This document shows, in pieces, positions 45,565 to 54,853 of a stretch of DNA of 64,000 bases. The DNA is taken from positions 1 to 64,000 of the forward strand of contig NZ_AXWS01000008.1 of assembly GCF_000482785.1 (NCBI RefSeq), read 5' to 3'. Position numbers and translations under genes: made by a program. Each line of letters opens with the position of its first letter. Position 1 is the stretch's first letter. This stretch comes from Derxia gummosa DSM 723. Its GTDB lineage: Bacteria > Pseudomonadota > Gammaproteobacteria > Burkholderiales > Burkholderiaceae_E. The notes beneath the pieces are model-generated. The model worked only from the letters and a program-made list of their open reading frames with translations. It made no database searches and was not told the origin of the DNA.

Positions 45565-46160
45565 AGCAGCTGAGCCAGCTCGACCGCGCCGCGCACGCCC
45601 ATCTTGTTGAAGATGCTCGCGCGATGCACCTCCACCGTGCGCATCGTGATGCCCAGCTCGTCGGCGATCACCTTGTTGAGCTTGCCGGCCAGCACGCGCT
45701 CCATCACCTCGGTCTCGCGCGGGCTGAGGCTGGCGAGGCGCCGATCGGTCTCGGCCTGGGTCGAGCGCAGCGCGAGCGAGGCCTCGGCGCGGTCGAGCGC
45801 CTCGATCACGCGATCGACCAGCCGGTTGTTGCTCAGCGGCTTCTCGAAGAAATCGAAGGCGCCCTTCTTGACCGCCTCGACCGCCATCGGGATGTCGCCG
45901 TGGCCGGTGAGGAAGATGACCGGCGGCATCGCCTCGCCATAGCGGGCCTGGAGCCGGTCGAACACTTCCAGTCCCGAGAGTTGGGGCATGCGCACGTCGA
46001 GCACGAGGCAGGTCACGCCGGCGACCGCGTCGTCGCCGGCGGCGAGGAAGGTGGCACCGTCCTCCCAGCCGCGCGAGTCGAGGCCGCGCGTGCGCAGCAG
46101 CCAGCCCAGGCCGTCCCGGATGGCTTCTTCGTCGTCGATGATGTGGACCAGTCGGTTCAT
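45555..46160 (-). CDS. FixJ/NarL-type response regulator, DctR-like
   Basis: A 201-residue regulator: receiver domain (1-120) with the acidic pocket IDDEEA (8-13), phosphoacceptor Asp55 in VLDVRMP, the Thr/Lys signals FLTGHGD (about 84-90) and FEKP (107-110), then a LuxR-type helix-turn-helix from about 140 (LSPRETEVMERVLAGKLNKVIADELGITMRTVEVHRASIFNKMG). It lies directly downstream of the PAS-histidine kinase and beside a divergent TRAP transporter, the same arrangement as the DctS/DctR control of C4-dicarboxylate transport. The role is inferred from that context. Confidence 0.9.
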   Translation of the reverse strand: MNRLVHIIDDEEAIRDGLGWLLRTRGLDSRGWEDGATFLAAGDDAVAGVTCLVLDVRMPQLSGLEVFDRLQARYGEAMPPVIFLTGHGDIPMAVEAVKKGAFDFFEKPLSNNRLVDRVIEALDRAEASLALRSTQAETDRRLASLSPRETEVMERVLAGKLNKVIADELGITMRTVEVHRASIFNKMGVRGAVELAQLLKR

Positions 46161-46248
46161 GGCGTGCTGCGGTCGTGAGCGGTGGGATGCGGGGCACGCG
46201 GTGGCCGGCGCGCCGAAGCGCGGTGGTGGCCACGGCGCCGGCCGGGCG

Positions 46249-48210
46249 TCAGGACTGGAGCGTAAACCGGAAGGTCGTGCCGCCGCCCTCGGTCGGCTCG
46301 TGCCAGATGCGTCCGCGGTGGAATTCGATGGCCGTGCGGCAGATGTTCAGTCCCATGCCCATGCCCTCGGCCTTGGTGCTGAAGAAGGGCGTGAACAGCC
46401 GCTCGGCGTCGGCCGGCGCGATGCCGGTGCCATGGTCGATCACCGCCACTTCCACGCCGGCGTCATGCGGCACGGCGGCGATCTCCAGCTTGCGGCGCAG
46501 CGGCGGCTGGGACGCCATCGCTTCCATCGCGTTGCGCGCGAGGTTGAGCAGCACCTGTTCGAGCATGACCGGATCGGCGTCGATCGCCGGCAGCTCGGTC
46601 GCCACTCGCGTCTCGACCGCGACGCCGAGCTTGCGCGCCTGCATCTGCACCAGCGGCAGCGTGGTGTCGATGACCTCGCGGATCTGGCAGCGCGTCTTCT
46701 CGGGTTCGCGCCGGCGCACGAAGTCGTGCACCGAGCGGATGATCTGGCCCGCGCGCGCGGCCTGGCGCTGGATCTTCTCCAGCGTGGCGCGCAGGCTGAA
46801 TTCGCCGTCGTCCTCGTCATGCGCGACGAGGTTGAGGCAGCCGGTCGCATAGGCGGTAATGGCCGACAGCGGCTGGTTGAGTTCGTGCGACAGCGTCGAG
46901 GCAACCTCGCCCATCGTCACGAGCCGCGCCGTTGCCTGGAGCGCCTCCTGCTGCTGGCGGTTCACTTCCTCCACATGCTTGCGCTCGGTGATGTCGAGCA
47001 CCGAACTCATCCAGCCGGTGCGCCGGCCGCGCGCGTCGATGAGAGGCGCCTCGTGGATCAGCACCTGCACCCGTCGGCCATTGCGATGCACGAACACGCT
47101 CTCGAACTCGCTCGCGGGCAGCGTGCCGTCGAGTACCTGGGCGAAGCGCGCGCGCGACACGCGATCACGCTCGGGGTCGTGATAGGGCATGGGCCAGCTG
47201 CGCCCGAGCAGCTCCTCGGGCGAGTAGCCGACCATGCGGCAGAAGGCCGGGTTGACGTAGGTGATGCGGCCCGACAGGTCGCGCGCGCGCAGACCGGTCA
47301 TGAGCGAGTTGTCCATCGCCTGGCGGAACGACAGCTGCTCCTGGAGCCGGCGCTCGGCCTCGGCGCGGCGCGCCTTGTCGCGCCACAGCAGCACGAGGCT
47401 CGCGAGCAGGGTGAGCGTCAGCACCACCACGGTCACGCTCATGAGGCTGGGCAGGACGCGCGGCGTGTCCTCGGTCGAGTCGGTCACGAGCAGCAGCGAC
47501 ACGCCCACGGCTTCCAGCGGCGTCTGGTGGCGGTAGTGGCCGCGTGCCGGCGCCGGCGCGCGCCGCACCGCGATCAGCTCGCCGAAGCCGTTGGCGAAGC
47601 CGACCTCGTTATTGCGCGCGAACCACCACGGCACCGATTCCTGCAACAGCCCTTCGAGCGAGGCTTCGAGCACCAGCGTGCCCTCGCGCCCGCCGATGGC
47701 CGGCACCGCGAGCGTGAGCAGTTCCTGGCCACCGATCTCGTTCGGCCCGCCGTACAGCTCGCCGCCGCGCCGGCGTGCGTACATCGCCAGCTCGGTCTCG
47801 ATCGCGGCGGTGTCGAGGCCGCGGGTCTGCTCGACGGCGACCGCATGGCCGTCGGCGTCGTAGAGCGCGATGCGCACCAGCTCGTGGTTGGTCGAGAGCA
47901 TCGAGCGCGCCTTGGTGGCGAACTCCTTCGGCCCGATGCGCCCCTGGTGCCAGCCGGTGGCCAGCTCGCGCAGCGCCTCCTCGTGATGGCGCAGCTGGAA
48001 CTCAATGCTCTGCTTGACCCACAGCGTGTCGGCCACCTGCGCTTCGAGCCGGTGGCTCACCTCGCTGCGCCAGTTGATCCACAGGATGCCGGCAGCCGTC
48101 GCCAGCAGCAGCAGGCCGGCCAGCAGCGGCGGCAGCCAGTGGCGCAGGCGCCAGCCCTGGCGGCGCCAGTTCATCGGCGGCGCGGCGGACGGCGTGACGG
48201 GCGTGGACAT
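46249..48210 (-). CDS. PAS-domain membrane sensor histidine kinase, DctS-like
   Basis: About 653 residues. An N-terminal membrane helix (near 26-46) and a second one (about 260-280) enclose a periplasmic sensing domain of roughly 210 residues. A PAS domain (about 308-420, RITYVNPAFCRMVGYSPEELLG) follows, then a HisKA box with phospho-acceptor His442 in TLSHELNQPLSAITAYATG and an ATPase domain with N-box LARNAMEAM and G-boxes. Two starts are possible: 48210, or further in-frame ATGs at 48219 and 48174; none has a strong ribosome site. It likely senses an organic acid outside the membrane and phosphorylates the adjacent regulator. Its 5' end diverges from dctP. Confidence 0.88.
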   Translation of the reverse strand: MSTPVTPSAAPPMNWRRQGWRLRHWLPPLLAGLLLLATAAGILWINWRSEVSHRLEAQVADTLWVKQSIEFQLRHHEEALRELATGWHQGRIGPKEFATKARSMLSTNHELVRIALYDADGHAVAVEQTRGLDTAAIETELAMYARRRGGELYGGPNEIGGQELLTLAVPAIGGREGTLVLEASLEGLLQESVPWWFARNNEVGFANGFGELIAVRRAPAPARGHYRHQTPLEAVGVSLLLVTDSTEDTPRVLPSLMSVTVVVLTLTLLASLVLLWRDKARRAEAERRLQEQLSFRQAMDNSLMTGLRARDLSGRITYVNPAFCRMVGYSPEELLGRSWPMPYHDPERDRVSRARFAQVLDGTLPASEFESVFVHRNGRRVQVLIHEAPLIDARGRRTGWMSSVLDITERKHVEEVNRQQQEALQATARLVTMGEVASTLSHELNQPLSAITAYATGCLNLVAHDEDDGEFSLRATLEKIQRQAARAGQIIRSVHDFVRRREPEKTRCQIREVIDTTLPLVQMQARKLGVAVETRVATELPAIDADPVMLEQVLLNLARNAMEAMASQPPLRRKLEIAAVPHDAGVEVAVIDHGTGIAPADAERLFTPFFSTKAEGMGMGLNICRTAIEFHRGRIWHEPTEGGGTTFRFTLQS

Positions 48211-48440
48211 CGGCGGCATCGGCAGGCGGACAGGGGGGGCCGATGATGCCCCAGCCCGTCGCGCGCGCGACCAAGGGTTGCCGGCATTGTGGAAATCCGA
48301 AGCTCGTTTGAAACCTTGCCGCAAGGCATAGTCCCGCCCAACCCGCCCGGGTGAGAGACCACCCGAGGCGCGGATTCATCCCTACACAAACCAAGATGGC
48401 GGCAATGACCGCCGCCAGCGCATCCCTTGAGGAGACAGAC

Positions 48441-49442
48441 ATGCGCTTCCTGAAGCCGCTCGGTTTCGTCCTGGCCCTGGCCGTCGCGGGCGTCGCCCAC
48501 GCCCAGTCCCCCATCGTCATCAAGTTCAGCCACGTCGTCGCGCCCGACACGCCCAAGGGCCGCGCGGCCGACTATTTCAAGAAGCTCGCCGAGGAAAAGA
48601 CCAAGGGCCGCGTCAAGGTCGAGGTCTATCCCAACTCGCAGCTCTACAAGGACAAGGAAGAACTCGAAGCCCTCCAGCTCGGCTCGGTGCAGATGCTGGC
48701 GCCCTCGCTGGCCAAGTTCGGCCCGCTCGGCGTGAAGGAATTCGAGGTGTTCGACGTGCCCTACATCTTCCCCAACAAGGAAGTGCTCCAGGCGGTGCAG
48801 AACGGCCCGGTCGGCCAGGGCCTGTTCAAGAAGCTGGAGAGCAAGGGCATCACCGGCCTCGGCTACTGGGACAACGGCTTCAAGGTGCTGAGCGCCAACA
48901 AGCCGCTGCTCGTGCCCACCGACGTCAAGGGCCAGAAGATGCGCATCCAGAGCAGCAAGGTGCTCGACGCGCAGATGCGCGCGCTCGGCGCGATCCCGCA
49001 GGTGATGGCCTTCAGCGAGGTGTACCAGGCGCTCCAGACCGGCGTGGTGGACGGCACCGAGAACCCGCCGTCCAACATGTACACGCAGAAGATGCACGAG
49101 GTGCAGAAGTACGCGACCGACACCTATCACGGCTACCTCGGCTACGCGGTCATCGTGAACAAGAAGTTCTGGGACGAGCTGCCCGCCGACGTGCGCAAGG
49201 AGCTGGAAGCGGCGATGAAGGAATCCACCCGCTATGCCAACGCCATCGCCCAGCAGGACAACGACGCCGCGCTCGCCGCGATCGAGAAGTCGGGCAAGAC
49301 GCAGGTGACGCATCTGACCGAGGCCCAGCGCAAGGTCTGGCGCGACGCGCTCAAGCCGGTGCAGAAGGATGTGGAAGGCCGTGTCGGCGCCGACCTGATC
49401 AAGGCGATCAACGCCGAAGCCGCCAACCTCGGCGTCAAGTAA
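48441..49442 (+). CDS. dctP: TRAP transporter substrate-binding protein
   Basis: A 333-residue periplasmic protein of the DctP family. The signal peptide is MRFLKPLGFVLALAVAGVAHA (1-21, cleavage before QSP). The mature part starts IKFSHVVAPDTPKG, with the substrate-carboxylate binding region KMRIQSSKVLDAQMRALGA, where an Arg normally salt-bridges the ligand, and the VDGTENPPSNM segment. These agree with a C4-dicarboxylate binding protein, although TRAP ligands are diverse. GAGGAG precedes the ATG at 48441 at good distance. It is the first gene of dctPQM, divergent from the sensor kinase. Confidence 0.92.
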   Translation: MRFLKPLGFVLALAVAGVAHAQSPIVIKFSHVVAPDTPKGRAADYFKKLAEEKTKGRVKVEVYPNSQLYKDKEELEALQLGSVQMLAPSLAKFGPLGVKEFEVFDVPYIFPNKEVLQAVQNGPVGQGLFKKLESKGITGLGYWDNGFKVLSANKPLLVPTDVKGQKMRIQSSKVLDAQMRALGAIPQVMAFSEVYQALQTGVVDGTENPPSNMYTQKMHEVQKYATDTYHGYLGYAVIVNKKFWDELPADVRKELEAAMKESTRYANAIAQQDNDAALAAIEKSGKTQVTHLTEAQRKVWRDALKPVQKDVEGRVGADLIKAINAEAANLGVK

Positions 49443-49473
49443 GCCGCCGGTCCGGGTTCGGAGAAGCACGCTC

Positions 49474-50100
49474 ATGGTGCTGAAACTTCTGGACCGCCTC
49501 GAAGAGACGATCATCGCGAGCCTCATGGCGCTCGCGACGCTCGTCATCTTCGTCGCCGTCGTCCATCGCTACCTGTCCACCGTCGAACTGACGCAGGACT
49601 TCATGCTGTCCATCAACTTGAGCTGGGCTCAGGAACTGTGCATCTACATGTTCGTGTGGATGGCCAAGTTCGGCGCCGCCTACGGCGTGCGCACCGGCAT
49701 CCATGTCGGGGTGGACGTGCTCATCAACCGGCTGCCGCCGAAGGGGCGCAACGGCTTCGTGGTGTTCGGGCTGCTGGCGGGCGCGCTGTTCACCGGCATC
49801 GTCGGCACGCTGGGCGCGAACTTCGTGTGGCACATGGCCGGCACCGACCAGACCTCGGCCGACATGGAAGTGCCGATGTGGATCGTCTATCTCGCGATCC
49901 CGCTCGGCTCCTACCTGATGTGCTTCCGCTTCCTCCAGGTGGCGGTGCAGTTCGTGCGCACCGGCGAGCTGCCGCATCACGACCATTCGCATGTTGAAGG
50001 CATCGACGAGGGCGGCGCGGTCGCGTCGCCGATGGGCGCCGAGATTCCGGGCATCGAGGAAGCGCTCGACGCCGGCGAACGCAAGGGGGGCCGCAAGTGA
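49474..50100 (+). CDS. dctQ: TRAP transporter small membrane subunit
   Basis: A 208-residue protein with four hydrophobic segments, about 15-35, 50-68, 90-110 and 125-145. The family features ELCIYMFVWMAKFGAAYGVRTG (about 53-74) and WIVYLAIPLGSYLMCFRFLQ are present. The C-terminal 50 residues are hydrophilic with a His-rich HHDHSH cluster, unusual among DctQ proteins. DctQ pairs with DctM to form the membrane complex. The dctM start (GTG) overlaps the dctQ stop by four bases, so they are coupled. Confidence 0.92.
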   Translation: MVLKLLDRLEETIIASLMALATLVIFVAVVHRYLSTVELTQDFMLSINLSWAQELCIYMFVWMAKFGAAYGVRTGIHVGVDVLINRLPPKGRNGFVVFGLLAGALFTGIVGTLGANFVWHMAGTDQTSADMEVPMWIVYLAIPLGSYLMCFRFLQVAVQFVRTGELPHHDHSHVEGIDEGGAVASPMGAEIPGIEEALDAGERKGGRK

Positions 50101-51377
50101 GCGCCGCGATCATCTTCGTGCTGCTGTTCGTGCTGATGCTCACGGGCATGCCGATCAGCATTTCGCTGGGCCTGACGGTCCTGACCTTCCTGTTCACGAT
50201 GACCCAGGTGCCGATCGAATCGGTCGCGCTCAAGCTTTTCACGGGCATCGAGAAGTTCGAGATCATGGCGATCCCGTTCTTCATCCTCGCCGGCAACTTC
50301 CTCACGCATGGCGGAGTGGCCAAACGGATGATCACGTTTGCCTCGTCGATGGTCGGCCACTGGCATGGCGGCCTCGGCCTCGCGGGCGTGCTCGGTTGCG
50401 CGCTGTTCGCGGCGGTGTCGGGATCGAGCCCGGCAACGGTGGTGGCGATCGGCTCGATCGTGCTGCCGGCGATGGTGAAGCAGGGCTTCCCCAACCGCTT
50501 CGGCGCGGGCGTCATCACCACCTCAGGCGCGCTCGGCATCCTGATTCCGCCGTCGATCGTGATGGTCATGTACTCGGTGTCCACCAACACCTCGGTGGGC
50601 GCGCTGTTCATGGCGGGCGTCATCCCCGGCATCCTGCTCGCGACGCTGCTCGGCGCCGTCACCTGGTATCTGGCCTGGAAGAACGGCTATCCGCGCATGC
50701 CGAAGGCAAGCTGGGCCGAACGGCTCAAGGCGCTGAAGGATTCGGCCTGGGGCCTGTTCCTGATCGTCGTGGTGATCGGCGGCATCTACAGCGGCAAGTT
50801 CACGCCCACCGAGGCGGCGGCGATGGCGGCGGTGTACGCCTTCTTCATCGCGGTATTCGTCTACAAGGACGTGAAGCTCAAGCAGCTCCCCAAGGTGCTG
50901 CTCGACTCGGCCAGCATGTCGGCGATGCTGCTCTACATCATCACCAACGCGGTGCTGTTCAGCTTCCTCATGACGAGCGAGAACATTCCGCAGGCGATGG
51001 CCGACTGGATGGTGGCGCAAGGCTTCGGCCCGATCGCCTTCCTGCTGGTGGTGAACATCCTGCTGCTGCTCGCGGGCAACGTGATGGAGCCGAGTTCGAT
51101 CATCCTGATCATGGCGCCCATCCTGTTCCCGGTCGCGATGAAGCTCGGGATCGACCCGGTGCACTTCGGCATCCTGATCGTGGTGAACATGGAAGTGGGC
51201 ATGTGCCATCCGCCCGTGGGTCTCAACCTGTACGTGGCATCCGGCATCACGAAGATGGGCATCACCGAGCTGACGGTGGCGGTCGCGCCCTGGCTTGTGG
51301 CGATGGTCGGCTTCCTGCTTGTCATCACCTACGTGCCGTCGATCACGTTGTTCCTGCCGAAGATGCTCGGCTTCTGA
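50097..51377 (+). CDS. dctM: TRAP transporter large membrane subunit
   Basis: A 426-residue protein with 11-13 hydrophobic segments, the transporting subunit of the TRAP system, driven by a Na+ or H+ gradient. The start is GTG at 50097, overlapping dctQ (GTGA). Typical blocks are MPISISLGLTVLTFLF near the start, GLAGVLGCALFAAVSGSSPATVVAIGSIVLPAM (about 93-125) and MEVGMCHPPVGLNLYV near the end. With dctP and dctQ it forms a complete importer. It is followed by a hairpin, a possible promoter and maeB. Confidence 0.93.
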   Translation: MSAAIIFVLLFVLMLTGMPISISLGLTVLTFLFTMTQVPIESVALKLFTGIEKFEIMAIPFFILAGNFLTHGGVAKRMITFASSMVGHWHGGLGLAGVLGCALFAAVSGSSPATVVAIGSIVLPAMVKQGFPNRFGAGVITTSGALGILIPPSIVMVMYSVSTNTSVGALFMAGVIPGILLATLLGAVTWYLAWKNGYPRMPKASWAERLKALKDSAWGLFLIVVVIGGIYSGKFTPTEAAAMAAVYAFFIAVFVYKDVKLKQLPKVLLDSASMSAMLLYIITNAVLFSFLMTSENIPQAMADWMVAQGFGPIAFLLVVNILLLLAGNVMEPSSIILIMAPILFPVAMKLGIDPVHFGILIVVNMEVGMCHPPVGLNLYVASGITKMGITELTVAVAPWLVAMVGFLLVITYVPSITLFLPKMLGF

Positions 51378-51385
51378 ACAAACGG

Positions 51386-51419
51386 GCCGCTCCGCCAGAG
51401 TCCGGCAAGGTGGAGCGGC
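51386..51419 (+). promoter_or_regulatory. Hairpin between dctM and maeB
   Basis: GCCGCTCC (51386-51393) pairs perfectly with GGAGCGGC (51412-51419) over 8 bases, with a smaller GCC/GGC pair inside. No T-run follows; instead a TAGAAT element begins immediately after. It may reduce read-through from dctM or stabilise its end. Confidence 0.45.
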
Positions 51420-51425
51420 TAGAAT
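51420..51425 (+). promoter_or_regulatory. Possible -10 element for maeB
   Basis: TAGAAT directly follows the hairpin and lies 37 bases before the maeB ATG. The -35 region overlaps the hairpin and is not consensus. Confidence 0.35.
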
Positions 51426-51462
51426 CGACGCCCCCGTTTCCTAACACCAGGCTTACAGAGAA

Positions 51463-53784
51463 ATGTCAGAGACCGATAATTCCAAACAGGCTGCGGACCC
51501 GTCCAAGAAGGAACTGCTGCGCAAGGCCGCGCTCGAGTATCACGAGTTTCCGACCCCCGGAAAGATCGCGATCAGCTCGACGAAGGTCGTCGCCAACCAG
51601 CGCGATCTGGCGCTTGCGTACTCCCCCGGCGTGGCCTTCGCCTGCGAGGAAATCGTCGAAGACCCGGCCAACGCCGTGCGCTACACCTCGCGCGGCAACC
51701 TGGTGGGTGTGATCACCAACGGCACGGCGGTGCTGGGCCTGGGCCCCATCGGCCCGCTGGCCGCCAAGCCGGTGATGGAAGGCAAGGCCGTCCTGTTCAA
51801 GAAGTTCGCCAACATCGACGTCTTCGACATCGAGATCGACGAGCGCGACCCGGACAAGCTGGTCGAGATCATCGCCGCGCTCGAACCCACCTTCGGCGGC
51901 ATCAACCTCGAAGACATCAAGGCGCCGGACTGCTTCGTCGTCGAGCGCAAGCTGCGCGAGCGCATGAAGATTCCCGTCTTCCATGATGACCAGCACGGCA
52001 CCGCGATCGTCGTGGGCGCGGGCATCCTCAATGCGCTCAAGGTCACGGGCAAGAAGATCGACGAGGTGAAGGTGGTCACCTCGGGCGCGGGCGCGGCGGC
52101 GCTGGCCTGCGTGGACCTTCTCGTCGATCTGGGCGTGCCCATCGGCAACATCTGGCTGACCGACCTCGCAGGCGTGGTCTACCAGGGCCGCACCGAGCTC
52201 ATGGACCCGGACAAGGCCCGCTTTGCCCAGCCGACGCAGCTGCGCACGCTGGCCGAAGTGATCCAGGGCGCCGACGTGTTCCTGGGCCTCTCGGCCGCCG
52301 GCGTGCTCAAGCCGCAGATGGTCGCGAGCATGGCTGCGCGCCCGATCATCTTCGCGCTCGCGAACCCGACGCCGGAAATCCTCCCCGAGGAGGTCAAGGC
52401 GGTGCGCGACGACGCGCTGATCGCGACCGGTCGCACCGACTATCCGAACCAGGTCAACAACGTTCTCTGCTTTCCGTTCATCTTCCGCGGCGCGCTCGAC
52501 GCGGGCGCCACCACGGTGACGCGCGAGATGGAGATCGCGGCGGTCGAAGCCGTGGCGCAACTGGCCCAGCAGGAAGCCAGCGATGTGGTCGCGAGCGCCT
52601 ACGGCGTCGAGAACATGTCCTTCGGCCCGGAGTATCTGATCCCGAAGCCCTTCGACCCGCGCCTCATCACCACGATCGCGCCGGCCGTCGCCAAGGCCGC
52701 CGAAGCCTCCGGCGTGGCCACCCGCCCGATCCAGGACTACGAGGCCTACACCGCCCAGCTCCAGCAGTTCGTCTATCACTCCGGCGCGCTGATGCGGCCG
52801 ATCTTCTCGGCGGCGAAGAAGCTGCCGGCGAAGAGCAAGCGCGTGGTGTTCGCCGAGGCCGAGGAAGAGAACGTGCTGCGCGCGGTGCAAGTCATCGTCG
52901 ACGAGAAGATCGCGATGCCGGTGCTCATTGGCCGGCCGGCGGTCATCAAGCAGCGCATCGAGCGCTTCGGGTTGCGTCTGCGGTCGGAAATCGACTTCGA
53001 GCTCATCAATCCCGAGTACGACGAGCGCTACCGCGAGTACTGGCAGACCTACCACCAGATGACGGAGCGCAAGGGCATCACCGAGCACTACGCCAAGCTG
53101 GAAATGCGCCGTCGCCACACGCTGATCGGCAGCATGCTGATCCACAAGGGCGCGGCCGACGCGCTGGTGTGCGGCACCTACGGCACCTTCGACATCCACA
53201 TGAAGTACATCGACCAGGTCATCGGCAAGCGCCCCGGCGCGACGGTGTACGCGGCGATGAACGGGCTGCTGCTGCCGAACCGCACGGTGTTCCTGGTCGA
53301 CACTCACGTGAACGTCGATCCGACGGCCGAGCAGCTCGCCGAGATCACGATCATGGCGGCGGAAGAGATGAACCGCCTGGGCGTCGCGCCGAAGGCGGCG
53401 CTGCTGTCGCACAGCAACTTCGGCACGCACACCAATGCGTCGTCGGAGAAGGTGCGCAAGGCGCTGGCGATCGTGCGCGAGCAGGCGCCGTGGCTGGAGG
53501 TGGATGGCGAGATGCACGGCGACTGCGCGATCGACGAGAGCGTGCGCAAGGCGATCATGCCGCGCTCGACGCTCAACGGTGAGGCGAACCTGCTGGTGCT
53601 GCCCAACCTCGACGCGGCCAACATCGCCTACAACCTGCTGAAGACGGCGGCGGGCAACAACGTGGCGATCGGGCCGGTGCTGCTCGGTGCGGCGCGTCCG
53701 GTGCACGTGCTGACGCCGAGCGCGACGGTGCGGCGCATCGTCAACATGACGGCGCTCGCCGTCGTGGATGCGAATCGGCGCTGA
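51463..53784 (+). CDS. maeB: NADP-dependent malic enzyme with phosphotransacetylase-like domain
   Basis: A 773-residue fusion protein that oxidatively decarboxylates malate to pyruvate and makes NADPH. Residues about 1-430 are the malic enzyme: [37 protein letters not shown] and [11 protein letters not shown], with TSGAGAAAL for NADP. The rest (about 440-773) is a phosphotransacetylase-like domain ([32 protein letters not shown]) that in relatives has no transacetylase activity and binds acetyl-CoA as regulator. It follows the dicarboxylate transporter, so imported malate could be converted directly. Confidence 0.95.
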   Translation: MSETDNSKQAADPSKKELLRKAALEYHEFPTPGKIAISSTKVVANQRDLALAYSPGVAFACEEIVEDPANAVRYTSRGNLVGVITNGTAVLGLGPIGPLAAKPVMEGKAVLFKKFANIDVFDIEIDERDPDKLVEIIAALEPTFGGINLEDIKAPDCFVVERKLRERMKIPVFHDDQHGTAIVVGAGILNALKVTGKKIDEVKVVTSGAGAAALACVDLLVDLGVPIGNIWLTDLAGVVYQGRTELMDPDKARFAQPTQLRTLAEVIQGADVFLGLSAAGVLKPQMVASMAARPIIFALANPTPEILPEEVKAVRDDALIATGRTDYPNQVNNVLCFPFIFRGALDAGATTVTREMEIAAVEAVAQLAQQEASDVVASAYGVENMSFGPEYLIPKPFDPRLITTIAPAVAKAAEASGVATRPIQDYEAYTAQLQQFVYHSGALMRPIFSAAKKLPAKSKRVVFAEAEEENVLRAVQVIVDEKIAMPVLIGRPAVIKQRIERFGLRLRSEIDFELINPEYDERYREYWQTYHQMTERKGITEHYAKLEMRRRHTLIGSMLIHKGAADALVCGTYGTFDIHMKYIDQVIGKRPGATVYAAMNGLLLPNRTVFLVDTHVNVDPTAEQLAEITIMAAEEMNRLGVAPKAALLSHSNFGTHTNASSEKVRKALAIVREQAPWLEVDGEMHGDCAIDESVRKAIMPRSTLNGEANLLVLPNLDAANIAYNLLKTAAGNNVAIGPVLLGAARPVHVLTPSATVRRIVNMTALAVVDANRR

Positions 53785-53912
53785 ACGCCGCTGTCGTCGC
53801 GCCGACGCAGCCCCGGGATAACGGACCGGTTCGGGCCGACGACGCGTCTGCATCGCCGGCACCGCGCCGACCGATGCTAGGAGGCGGGCTGCAGGCTCGC
53901 CGATCAATGTGC

Positions 53913-53946
53913 AAGGCCACGACTGCCGCGAGGCGTCGTGGCCTTT
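53913..53946. terminator. Terminator-like hairpin between maeB and the convergent lipoprotein gene
   Basis: AAGGCCACGAC (53913-53923) pairs perfectly over 11 bases with GTCGTGGCCTT (53935-53945), loop of 11. TTTGTC follows on the plus strand. It lies about 130 bases after maeB and 100 before the end of the leftward gene, so it may serve both. Confidence 0.7.
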
Positions 53947-54045
53947 GTCATGTGCGGCGTCGGTCCGTCGGGGCGGCAGACGCAGGTCATCGACGTCGGT
54001 TGCCGCTGTCGCGGCGGACGTGCGCCGCGATCGATGTGGCGCGGT

Positions 54046-54684
54046 TCAGGGCGTGTTCGCGTAGGCCTTCATGCGCTGGATTTCCGATGCGCCCACGGCG
54101 GTGACGCGGGGCGGCGGCGCGTGCTCGGTGCTGCCGGCATGGCCTTCGCCGGCAGCGGCGTGACCGGACGCCGCGCCATGCTCGGGAGTGCCGCCGCGTC
54201 GTTCCTGGAGCACGGCGCGCGGGTCGGCCGCGAGGTCGGGCGCATTGGCGACCCTGACCGGCGTATCGCGTGGCAGGTCGGCCTGCTGGCCACTGCGCGA
54301 ACGTTTCGTGCGCGACTTGCTGTCGTCGGGCGGCGGCGCGGCGTGCTCGGGTTCGGGCGGGGCGGCGGCGGTGGCCGGTGCCGGCACGGGAGGCGGCTTG
54401 GGCGGATCGCGCGGGACGACGGGTGCCACGACCTCGATCTTGTTCTTGGTCATGTAGTCGTTCATCTCGCGCCAGCCCTCGAAGATGGCGGCCTTGTTGG
54501 CCTTGGCGTTGAGGGTGAAGCAGTCCTCGATCGCGCGGCCCGCGTGGCGGCAGGCCGAGCCGATCGCCTTGCCTTCGGCCTCGATATCGGCCTTGCTGTT
54601 GCCGGTGAGGGCGGTCAGCTTGTCGCAACCGGGCAGGAAGAGCGTGAGCGCGAGCGCGCTGGCGACGAGTAGAGGTGGGCGCAT
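54046..54684 (-). CDS. Predicted lipoprotein with proline-rich tail
   Basis: A 212-residue protein with a lipoprotein signal: MRPPLLVASALALTLFLPGC, Cys20 being the lipidation site (LPGC). The mature start DKLTALTGN is followed by about 60 residues with two Cys (SACRHAGRAIEDCF) that could form a disulfide, and a helix ending in TKNKIEVV. The remaining part is low-complexity: KPPPVPAPATAAAPPEPEHAAPP, then basic and acidic Ala-rich stretches. I know of no family. The frame runs on upstream to 54960, but only the ATG at 54684 is followed directly by a lipoprotein signal. It shares its strand with fabI (169 bases upstream). Confidence 0.75.
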   Translation of the reverse strand: MRPPLLVASALALTLFLPGCDKLTALTGNSKADIEAEGKAIGSACRHAGRAIEDCFTLNAKANKAAIFEGWREMNDYMTKNKIEVVAPVVPRDPPKPPPVPAPATAAAPPEPEHAAPPPDDSKSRTKRSRSGQQADLPRDTPVRVANAPDLAADPRAVLQERRGGTPEHGAASGHAAAGEGHAGSTEHAPPPRVTAVGASEIQRMKAYANTP

Positions 54685-54853
54685 GGCGGTGGAGCGGAAA
54701 GTGTCTGACCGTTTAACGGCCGTTCCGCCATGCGACTTGAACCGATGCTGCCTTGCGCAGCACCGCTTTGCCCCGCCTGTTCGCGCGATGCGTGGCGCGC
54801 GGGGACATGCGATCAGCGTCGGGCCAAACCCCTGCTGATCGCCTGCCTGGCGT

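Noticed and set aside
45988-48246. 752-codon plus-strand frame opposite the sensor kinase
   Set aside because: The minus strand has the PAS, HisKA and ATPase motifs; the other strand shows none.
51466-53907. 813-codon minus-strand frame opposite maeB
   Set aside because: Antisense shadow of the malic enzyme; composition dominated by Arg, His, Ala and Val with no domain.
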